A stretch of DNA of 64,000 bases from Aquimarina aggregata (GTDB lineage Bacteria; Bacteroidota; Bacteroidia; Flavobacteriales; Flavobacteriaceae). The notes beneath the pieces were generated by a model, which was not told the DNA's origin, did not search any database, and worked only from the letters and a program-made list of their open reading frames with translations. A program made the translations under genes and the position numbers. Location of the stretch: the NCBI RefSeq assembly GCF_001632745.1, contig NZ_LQRT01000001.1, forward strand, positions 62,001 to 126,000. Direction: 5' to 3'. Below, piece after piece: positions 57,059 through 64,000 of this stretch; position 1 is the first letter of the stretch; each line of letters begins with the position of its first letter.

Positions 57059-58582
57059 TCATTTTACCTCGTAAATAGCTACTGTATTAGAGACTTCATG
57101 AGTTACTATAATTAAATCATTACCTGTTGGGCTATCTGATGCTTTTACTGATATCATACCTTCTGGACTAATATCATTAGCGTCTCTAAGCCACTCTATA
57201 AATACAGGGCTTGAAGGGTTAGAAATATCATATACCAAAATACCTCCTGTTCTTTCAAGACCAACAAATAACAATGTTTTATTTCCTATTCTTAACGTTT
57301 CTACTGCTTCTGGTTCTGCTCCTTTATCATCTGATCTTTTATCTGCTGCTCCACCTTCGTTTGTATTAAAAGCACCAGAATCAATTCCGAAAATAGTTTT
57401 CCCTATCTCATCACCACTATCATAAACCAAAGTACCCGAAGTAGACCATATACTAAAAGATCTTGCCCCATAAGAATATATAACATCATGATCTCCATCG
57501 CCATCAATATCCCCATTAGCAGTTGTAGTTTTTAATCTTCCAAGATTCTCGTCCAATTGCAAAGTAGTTGCGTTTGGAAACGCGGTTGGATCCAAAGTAA
57601 GATCTTTAACTCTAACTTCTTCAGAAAAACCATCGTAATCACGTGCATCGCCTTCATTAGCAGTTATTAAATATCCTTCTCCTCTAATTTTAGTATATGT
57701 TATTGCGTCTGGTTGGTAAAAACCTAAAACAGGCCAGTTTTGAAAATTCCCAACAATACCATCTTTATCACTAGCATCGAATTGATTGCTAAGTAATGTG
57801 TGATCTTTTACGCCAAGCCCAACAATATTACTGATTGATTTAGTCTTAAGATCAACGATAGCAATACCATTATTTTCTTGTAAAACTACATATGCCGTTT
57901 TTGAATCTTTTGAAACGGCAATATATTCGGGCTCTACATCCTGCGCAAATGAAGCTCCTTGCCCAAATACTCTAAAATCGTTTCCAATGTTTTGACCATT
58001 AAATGCTGTAAAACTAACATTTGAAACTTCACCCGTCCCGACCTGAATGATAGTTATCGAACCTTCTGGGTCATTGGTGTAGGCATCATTTGGTTCTCCT
58101 TCATTAGCAGCAATAATATATTTCCCATTTGGGCTAAAAGTCACCATATCTGGTAAAGCTCCCGATTCGTATACGCTTAATAATGTTTGAGAATCTGAAT
58201 CAAACGTAGTAATTGTACCATTAGCTTGCTTATCGATACTGTTTTCAAGGGCTACAGCTACAACCCCATTGCTAACAGCAACACTATTTGGAATACCTGA
58301 TAAAGCAATATCTACTCCTTGGACAGGAGTATTAGGGTTAGATAAGTCCCAAACAGAGAGTTCTGAATCATTTGGATTTACAACAAATAGTTTATTAGTT
58401 TCAGGATCAAATGCAGAAATTTCTGCAAACCCTTCATCTCCGCTTCCATTTATGAATCCTCCTATTTTAGTAAATGTAAGCGTATCATTTCCACCTCCAC
58501 CGGTATAGTCATCAAGTTCGCAAGAACTAAAAATCCCCAAAAGAGCTGTTGCACAAAAAATTGTTTTGTTAAAAATTTTCAT
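57059..58582 (-). CDS. Choice-of-anchor I family lipoprotein (beta-propeller)
   Basis: A 507-residue predicted lipoprotein. I chose ATG 58582 (MKIFNKTIFCATALLGIFSS, Cys next), because the signal peptide then starts at the N-terminus; a longer start would add ten residues. The propeller-like body shows LFVVNPNDSELSVWDLSNPN, DMVTFSPNGKYIIAANEGEP, EYIAVSKDSKTAYVVLQENN, GYLITANEGDARDYDGF and VDSGAFNTNEGG-like segments found in choice-of-anchor I proteins. The role is unknown; relatives resemble phytase/esterase-like surface proteins. Confidence 0.82.
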   Translation of the reverse strand: MKIFNKTIFCATALLGIFSSCELDDYTGGGGNDTLTFTKIGGFINGSGDEGFAEISAFDPETNKLFVVNPNDSELSVWDLSNPNTPVQGVDIALSGIPNSVAVSNGVVAVALENSIDKQANGTITTFDSDSQTLLSVYESGALPDMVTFSPNGKYIIAANEGEPNDAYTNDPEGSITIIQVGTGEVSNVSFTAFNGQNIGNDFRVFGQGASFAQDVEPEYIAVSKDSKTAYVVLQENNGIAIVDLKTKSISNIVGLGVKDHTLLSNQFDASDKDGIVGNFQNWPVLGFYQPDAITYTKIRGEGYLITANEGDARDYDGFSEEVRVKDLTLDPTAFPNATTLQLDENLGRLKTTTANGDIDGDGDHDVIYSYGARSFSIWSTSGTLVYDSGDEIGKTIFGIDSGAFNTNEGGAADKRSDDKGAEPEAVETLRIGNKTLLFVGLERTGGILVYDISNPSSPVFIEWLRDANDISPEGMISVKASDSPTGNDLIIVTHEVSNTVAIYEVK

Positions 58583-58700
58583 TAGTTGTTTTATTTGTGT
58601 GATTAAACACACAAATTTGAGTATCTAATATATCCTCAATGTTATCCTAAGGATAAATAATTTATCTATCCCCTAGAAGTTTCAAAAGTATACTATAAAG

Positions 58701-58748
58701 AAATTCCCTCTAGTTTTTACAATTAATTGTAAAAACTAGAGGGAATTT
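58701..58748 (-). terminator. Perfect 48-bp palindrome, terminator of the choice-of-anchor A gene
   Basis: The two 24-base halves, beginning AAATTCCCTCTAGTTTTTAC and its exact complement, meet with no spacer at 58724/58725. It starts 25 bases after the stop of the minus-strand gene 58773-61799 and is followed by a T-rich stretch, so it can act as a strong terminator for that gene. Confidence 0.75.
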
Positions 58749-58772
58749 TACGTATTAAAAAAAATAAATTTC

Positions 58773-61700
58773 TTAGTTCTTTTTATTATCGACTACGATT
58801 TTTTCTACTTTAGACCAACCATCTCCAACTATTCTCATCATATATATACCTTCTGACAATTGTGGTAATGTTGAAAAATTTATATCAACGGTTTCATCTC
58901 CTTGATCAACAAATCTATTAATCACAGTACTCTTATTTCCTCCTGTAAGGTCATGTAAAGAAATAGTAACCTTCTGTTTTTTCTCTAGTTTAAGGTCTAA
59001 CGACATTTTAGTTCTTGAATTAACAAGAGTAGGATATACCGCTGCTATTCTATTTGTACCATCTCCTCCTCCATCACAAGTTTCAACTAGTATCATCACA
59101 CTATCTGTATCAAAATTATCACAACCATCTTTAAAAACTTTTACAGTATATTCTACGTTTCTACGAGTAGAAACTCTTATAGTTTGATCTCTTATCACAC
59201 CATCTATTGTTGGTGCACTCCATACATATGAATCTCCACCGTTAGCCGTTAATTCTACAAATTCGCCTATACATACAGTAACATCGTCACCTGCATTTGC
59301 TACTATAGAACAATTCATATCTACATCAACAGTTACTACTACTGTATCCATATCCTCACATCCATTCTTTTGAACCGTAACTGCATACTCAGTCGTTACT
59401 TCTGGGGTAACTTCGATTGACATTGTTGTTTCTCCTGTAGACCAAAGATATGTATCTCCTCCACTAGCCGTTAGAGTAGTTGTTTCTCCTTTAGTAATTG
59501 TAATATCTGAACCAGCATCTGAAGTTACAGAATTTACATTTACGAGTATTGTATCTGCAGCTTCACAGTCTCCTTGCTTTACAACAACAGTATATTCTGA
59601 AGTTTCTTTTGGGTTTACTATGATAGATTGAGTAGTCTCTCCTGTAGACCAAGAGTACTCATCAGCCTCGGTAGCTACTAAAACTACTTCTTCTCCTTCA
59701 CAAACAGAGATATCGTCACCCAAACTAACTGTTGCAGACTTAACAGTTACTATAGCTTCATCTGTTGCTGTACACCCTCCCTTGGTAATTGTAACAGAAT
59801 AGGTTGTAGTTTCTATAGGGCTCACCGTAATACTTGCCGTAGTTTCTCCTGTAGACCATAGAACTGATCCTTCTCCAACTGCTGTTAGAGTAGCGCTCCC
59901 ACCCAAACAAACTTCTTGATCCTCTACGGTAACTTCTGGGGATGTTACAAACACATCAACCATATCGGTTGCTACACATCCATCAATAGTAACTTCAATT
60001 TTATACCATGCAATACTTTCGGTAGGGCTTACTGTAATACTTTGTGTAGTTTCTCCCGTAGACCATAAATAAGTATCTGCTTTAGTAGAGGTTAATGTAA
60101 CCTCATCTCCTAGGCAAATAATAATGTTTTCTCCTATACTAACCTCTGGGGATTTAACAGTCACTACAGCTTCATCTATTGCTGTGCAACCACCTTTGGT
60201 AATAGTTACAGAATAAGTTGTAGTTTCTGTAGGGCTCACCGTAATACTTGGCGTAGTTTCTCCTGTAGACCATAGCATTGACCCTTCTCCAACTGCCGTT
60301 AAAGTTGCGCTATCTCCTAAACAAATTTCTTGATCCTCTACAGTAACTTCTGGTGATGTAACAAATACATCAACCATATCGGTTGCTACACATCCATCGA
60401 TAGTAACTTCAATTTTATACCATGCTATGCTTTCTGTAGGGCTTACTGTGATACTTTGTGTAGTTTCTCCCGTAGACCATAAATAAGCATCTGCTTCTGT
60501 AGAAGTTAATGTAACTTCATCTCCTAGGCAAATAATAATGTTTTCTCCTATACTAACCTCTGGGGATTTTACGGTTACTACCGCTTCATCTGTTGCTGAA
60601 CAACCATCTTTAGTAATAGTAACAGAATAGGTTGTAGTTTCTGTTGGGTCAACTGTTATACTCGGTGTAGTTTCTCCTGTAGACCACACTACTGTTCCTT
60701 CTCCAACTGCTACTAGAGTTGTACTATCACCTAAACAAATTTCTTGATCACTTACTACTACATTACAATTATCTGTAGGGTTATCTATACAAGGCTCAAA
60801 AACATGATGATGTAACTCTCCACCATTATGGTAATAGTTCAAAGCAATAACCTGCCCATTAACATTACCTGAAGAATTTTTAGTTACACTTGATTGCGGA
60901 GCAAATAATGTACCTACAAGTGTACCTCCTCCTTTAAGAGTAATTGACGGTGCATTATAAAAGTTCCATAAAATGAAACGACCTTGTTGATCTCCTATAC
61001 CTGCTATATTAAATATATTCCATTCAAAATCGACAGAAACATCAACATTAATAATAAGTGGTGTATCTATATTTGGTGCATTTTCAAATGTTAAATAAGG
61101 TAATGACAAAAGCTCATTTCCTGTAATATTAATTACATTAACTTGATTTTCTGCAAGTCGAATCTTATTATCAGCATCAATTTCTAAATTCGCATCGAAT
61201 TCGCTAAATTGTTTAGATCTAGCTAGAAACCCTGTAAATGCCGCTTCAAAATCAATTAAATTATTATGATTTACACTATTTGCAGGTTGTTTATTATGAA
61301 CCTGAACTCTAGGAATCATATCATATGTGCCTGGAGTTACTCTCGTATTTGTAGTAACTCTATTATTATCTAGGTCATATACAAACGATCCTTGTAGATC
61401 TCCTACTTTTGCAAACCCTTGATTAAGCTGAATCCCTTGACCATGATCATAAATTATTTTTCCATTAACTACTAATGAAGATGCTTCGCTATCTCCATTA
61501 AAGTAATTAGTTCCGGCTGTTTGACCGGCAACAGTTATAATTCCATCTAAAGTCAAATCCCCTCCTATTGCAACGGGACCATCGGTATCTCCCGAGCCCA
61601 GGTGTGCTTCATTTCGAACAAAGGCATTGTAACCTAATGCATTTGCTGTTGGATTAGAACAAGTGTTAGATGGGTTTGCTTCTGAAATATTGGTTTTATC

Positions 61701-61799
61701 ATTTGATCTAGCAAAACCAGTATTGACCAGAAAAATTATCATCGCGGTAGCAAAAAGCGCAGATGAAAGGTTAGTTTTGAGTGTTGTGTTTTTCGACAT
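58773..61799 (-). CDS. Choice-of-anchor A surface adhesin with tandem Ig-like modules and type IX sorting domain
   Basis: A 1008-residue secreted protein. A signal region and the choice-of-anchor A domain (NALGYNAFVRNEAHLGSGDT, GPVAIGGDLTLDG, LKGGGTLVGTLFAPQSSV) occupy residues 1-350. They are followed by about eight Ig/PKD-like modules of about 70 residues, each with an LWSTGETTxSITVxPxETTxYxV signature. The final 80 residues (VYPTLVNSRTKMSLDL, GIYMMRIVGDGWSKVEK) are a type IX sorting domain. Likely an adhesin or matrix protein. Several modules are nearly identical. Confidence 0.85.
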   Translation of the reverse strand: MSKNTTLKTNLSSALFATAMIIFLVNTGFARSNDKTNISEANPSNTCSNPTANALGYNAFVRNEAHLGSGDTDGPVAIGGDLTLDGIITVAGQTAGTNYFNGDSEASSLVVNGKIIYDHGQGIQLNQGFAKVGDLQGSFVYDLDNNRVTTNTRVTPGTYDMIPRVQVHNKQPANSVNHNNLIDFEAAFTGFLARSKQFSEFDANLEIDADNKIRLAENQVNVINITGNELLSLPYLTFENAPNIDTPLIINVDVSVDFEWNIFNIAGIGDQQGRFILWNFYNAPSITLKGGGTLVGTLFAPQSSVTKNSSGNVNGQVIALNYYHNGGELHHHVFEPCIDNPTDNCNVVVSDQEICLGDSTTLVAVGEGTVVWSTGETTPSITVDPTETTTYSVTITKDGCSATDEAVVTVKSPEVSIGENIIICLGDEVTLTSTEADAYLWSTGETTQSITVSPTESIAWYKIEVTIDGCVATDMVDVFVTSPEVTVEDQEICLGDSATLTAVGEGSMLWSTGETTPSITVSPTETTTYSVTITKGGCTAIDEAVVTVKSPEVSIGENIIICLGDEVTLTSTKADTYLWSTGETTQSITVSPTESIAWYKIEVTIDGCVATDMVDVFVTSPEVTVEDQEVCLGGSATLTAVGEGSVLWSTGETTASITVSPIETTTYSVTITKGGCTATDEAIVTVKSATVSLGDDISVCEGEEVVLVATEADEYSWSTGETTQSIIVNPKETSEYTVVVKQGDCEAADTILVNVNSVTSDAGSDITITKGETTTLTASGGDTYLWSTGETTMSIEVTPEVTTEYAVTVQKNGCEDMDTVVVTVDVDMNCSIVANAGDDVTVCIGEFVELTANGGDSYVWSAPTIDGVIRDQTIRVSTRRNVEYTVKVFKDGCDNFDTDSVMILVETCDGGGDGTNRIAAVYPTLVNSRTKMSLDLKLEKKQKVTISLHDLTGGNKSTVINRFVDQGDETVDINFSTLPQLSEGIYMMRIVGDGWSKVEKIVVDNKKN
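59740..60600. repeat. Near-identical tandem DNA repeats inside the adhesin gene
   Basis: A unit of about 420 bp, covering two 70-residue modules, is repeated with very few changes: for example the text around 59740-60150 and that around 60160-60570 are almost the same (CTTCATCTGTTGCTG, TTCTTGATCCTCTAC and GTAGACCATAA segments recur in order). A third, more diverged copy begins upstream. Such repeats can expand or contract by recombination. Confidence 0.7.
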
Positions 61800-62126
61800 A
61801 ATGTCATTTGTTTTAAAGAGATTAAAAAAAATATTTAAGGTGAGTATACTTTAGGTGTTAAGCATAAAAAATAAAATGAATACGACATGAGTTAAATTAA
61901 GCCCTCATATCAGATCATGTAATTTTATTTTAAAAATCCTTTTAAAAATTAAGAATGTGTGAAGAAGTATAGGTGTTTCATATTTTGGGTTTATGTTGAT
62001 TTGGAATGCTAAAGTATGGAATAGCCGTAAAAATCAATTAAAAAAAAACACAAAAACGTTTAAGTGTATTTTTTAACCCGTGTTATACCGTGTTTTTAAA
62101 ATTCCTACATTTAAAACCCTACAAAA
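61800..62126. other. Intergenic stretch between the adhesin and era genes
   Basis: A 327-bp AT-rich gap with several homopolymer A/T runs. I see no coding frame and no clear hairpin. It should carry the promoter of the adhesin gene (minus strand) and the end of era. Confidence 0.4.
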
Positions 62127-63008
62127 TTAGCTGTTATAACCAAAACGTTTTAATTGCCGTTGATTACTACGCCAATTTTTATTAATCTTTACAAAAAGTT
62201 CAATATGAATTTTCTTACCGAAAAATTTCTCTAATTCTTTACGCGCTTCGACACCTACTTTTTTTAACGCAGCCCCTTTGTGCCCTATTATTATTCCTTT
62301 TTGAGAATCTCTCTCCACCATAATTACCGAACGAATCCTTATAATATCTTCGTCTTCGATAAACTCTTCAGTCTCTACCTCTACTGCATAAGGGATCTCT
62401 TTCTTATAATTAAGTAATATTTTCTCTCTAATGGCTTCATTAACAAAAAACCGTTCTGGCTTATCAGTCAACTGGTCTTTTGGGTAAAATGCCGGAGAGT
62501 CTGGTAACAGTTCTACTAATCGATCAAAAACTTCTCTAACATTAAATTTCTCTAGAGCTGATATTGGATAGATTTCTGCATTTGGTACTTTTTGTGCCCA
62601 AAATTGAACTTGCTCTTCTAGTTTTGTCTGATCAGATAAATCAATTTTATTTATTAATAAAAGTACAGGGATTTTAGCACTTGTTATTTTAGCAAAAAAA
62701 GCTTCGTCTTTTAAGTCTTTCTCTCCTATTTCTATAATATATACCAGAACATCTGCATCTTCAAAAGCTGACTTCACAAAATCCATCATTGATTCTTGAA
62801 GGTCATAAGCCGGTTTGATAATCCCTGGCGTATCTGATAAAACAACCTGAAAATCGTCTCCATTTACTATCCCTAATATACGATGTCTAGTAGTTTGCGC
62901 TTTAGAAGTAATAATCGATAGTTTCTCGCCAATAAAGGCATTCATCAAAGTAGACTTACCTACATTTGGATTTCCAATGATATTTACAAAACCTGCTTTA
63001 TGGTTCAT
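62127..63008 (-). CDS. era: GTPase Era
   Basis: A 293-residue Ras-like GTPase with a C-terminal KH domain that binds 16S rRNA. I chose ATG 63008 (MNHKAGFVNIIGNPNVGKST), with the G1 motif at the usual place; a longer start would add ten residues. G3 is SDTPGIIK, G4 is NKIDLSDQ, and the KH domain has the signature GIIIGHKGAALKKVGVEARK. Confidence 0.95.
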   Translation of the reverse strand: MNHKAGFVNIIGNPNVGKSTLMNAFIGEKLSIITSKAQTTRHRILGIVNGDDFQVVLSDTPGIIKPAYDLQESMMDFVKSAFEDADVLVYIIEIGEKDLKDEAFFAKITSAKIPVLLLINKIDLSDQTKLEEQVQFWAQKVPNAEIYPISALEKFNVREVFDRLVELLPDSPAFYPKDQLTDKPERFFVNEAIREKILLNYKKEIPYAVEVETEEFIEDEDIIRIRSVIMVERDSQKGIIIGHKGAALKKVGVEARKELEKFFGKKIHIELFVKINKNWRSNQRQLKRFGYNS

Positions 63009-63195
63009 ATACTTAATTTTGCCACAAAGGTATATCAATATTAAACAACAAAATAATTCTATTTAGGATATCTTATTTACCCCCGTATCTTATTAACATT
63101 TACAAGCAAAAAACAGTTAGTAAGTAATTCTTAGTATTTTAACTATTTATTTAGATTTTTCATAAATTTAATTCCAGTATGTGTTCAAAACCCCT

Positions 63196-64000
63196 GTGAA
63201 GACAATATTTTTAAAAAAATACTGGGCCCTTTTGAAAAATTGTAACTTATTTTTTTTATTCAATAACTTACTATTATTATGTCTTTTACTTTTTTCACCT
63301 AAAGATGTTAATGGTCAGGATTATAGTAAGCAGTTAACCAAAGCAAACGAAAACTTTGAAGCATTTGCATATATTGATGCAAGAGCTATTTATCTGGATG
63401 TTGCTCAAAGGGGATTTTCTGCCCCCGATTTATATCAAAAATTAGCCGATTCGTTTTATTTTACGGGAGACTTAGAGGCTTCTGTGGAGTGGTATGAAAA
63501 ACTAATACAAACTTATCCTGAGAATTTAAACCCTGAATATTTGTTTAAGTATGCCCAAAGTCTTAAAAGTGTCGAAAGATATGCCGAATCAGATAAAGTA
63601 ATGGATCAGTTTTATTTACTTACCGGAACAGATAAAAGAGCCAAATCATTTATTAACAAGAGAGATTATTTAGACTTTATAGAATTACAGTCGGGTAAAT
63701 TTGATATTTTTCCTTTAAGTATAAACTCTGAAAATTCTGAGTATGCACCTAGTTTTAATAATCAAAATCAAATCGTATTTGCTTCTTCTAGAACCAAAAA
63801 AACAAATAACTCCAAAATTCATGGATGGAACAGAATGCCTTTTTTAGATCTGTTTTCTTCTAACATTAAGAAAGATACAATTAGCCTTGATGAACCTATC
63901 AAATTAAAAGGTAAGATCAATACAAAATTTCATGAATCGTCAACTAGTTTTAGCAAAGATGGCAAAACTGTATATTTTTCAAGAAACAACTTTACCAATA
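63196..64000 (+). CDS. TPR and PD40 (beta-propeller) envelope protein, 5' part, cut by the window edge
   Basis: An open frame runs to the right edge. There is no in-frame ATG near the start, so GTG 63196 is proposed (GTG 63181 is an alternative); it opens into a Lys-rich N-terminus and a hydrophobic signal segment (NNLLLLLCLLLFSPKDVNGQ, cleavage after GQ). TPR-like repeats follow (LYQKLADSFYFTGDLEASVE, YLFKYAQSLKSVERYAESDK), then propeller strands with SFSKDGKTVYFSRNN. This matches the start of Bacteroidota OmpA-family proteins that work with PorP/SprF-type proteins in the type IX system; the OmpA domain would lie outside the window. Confidence 0.75.
   Translation, partial: MKTIFLKKYWALLKNCNLFFLFNNLLLLCLLLFSPKDVNGQDYSKQLTKANENFEAFAYIDARAIYLDVAQRGFSAPDLYQKLADSFYFTGDLEASVEWYEKLIQTYPENLNPEYLFKYAQSLKSVERYAESDKVMDQFYLLTGTDKRAKSFINKRDYLDFIELQSGKFDIFPLSINSENSEYAPSFNNQNQIVFASSRTKKTNNSKIHGWNRMPFLDLFSSNIKKDTISLDEPIKLKGKINTKFHESSTSFSKDGKTVYFSRNNFTN

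Noticed and set aside
58773..61799. CRISPR-like array suspected from the repeated DNA
   Set aside because: Repeats are long (about 210-420 bp), in frame and code for Ig-like modules; there are no short repeats with unique spacers and no cas genes.
63279..63302. ATG near the start of the last gene
   Set aside because: The frame stops after seven codons and is not the frame of the TPR/propeller protein, so a GTG start was proposed instead.

Overview
The window is AT-rich chromosomal DNA from a member of the Bacteroidota, most likely a marine Flavobacteriaceae (Aquimarina-like is my guess, not something the window proves). The evidence is the set of type IX secretion C-terminal sorting domains on surface proteins, the GSCFA, choice-of-anchor and LemA/TPM families, the fused E1 alpha/beta 2-oxoacid dehydrogenase, and a promoter matching the Flavobacterium TTG-N20-TAnnTTTG pattern. 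I saw no rRNA, tRNA, CRISPR array, insertion sequence or prophage.

Layout. 1-9.7 kb: the tail of an upstream gene, a secreted FG-GAP protein, a bile-acid-type transporter, and a compact galactoside operon (SSS symporter, GH36 alpha-galactosidase, GH2 beta-galactosidase). 9.8-16.7 kb: a secreted beta-propeller/amidohydrolase, a lipoprotein plus M64 metallopeptidase pair, and a TPMT-type methyltransferase. 16.7-34.6 kb: a long minus-strand catabolic block. It starts with a TetR regulator and runs through paaE, A, B, C, D, a VOC gene, paaG, paaH, paaI, a lipoprotein gene, paaJ, paaZ, a paaF-like gene and paaY, then into a 2-oxoacid dehydrogenase E2, a branched-chain aminotransferase and a fused E1. 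A palindrome lies on the predicted paa promoter, and a related one precedes E2. No phenylacetate-CoA ligase is present, which suggests phenylacetyl-CoA may be made from phenylpyruvate by the neighbouring aminotransferase and dehydrogenase.

34.7-47.3 kb: a META-domain protein, a secreted S1 protease, an aromatic amino acid hydroxylase, a GSCFA protein, alanyl-tRNA synthetase, and a plus-strand run of M23 peptidase, CapA-like, MerR, LemA and two TPM genes. 47.4-53.6 kb: an accessory peptide natural-product locus, the most novel part of the window. It holds a 71-aa precursor, a hairpin, an FxsB-like radical SAM/SPASM maturase, four tandem paralogous enzymes with a candidate HxD...H metal site, and then a separate unit of two double-glycine-leader peptides and a small two-helix membrane protein. 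53.6-54.5 kb is largely non-coding. 54.5-64 kb: an aspartyl-protease-like lipoprotein, the GTPases Der and Era, two choice-of-anchor surface proteins (one with near-identical tandem modules) and the start of a TPR/beta-propeller envelope protein cut by the window edge.

Most genes outside the peptide locus are ordinary flavobacterial genes. Findings worth follow-up are the peptide locus, the composition and control of the paa/2-oxoacid dehydrogenase block, and a PaaZ with an extra C-terminal domain.
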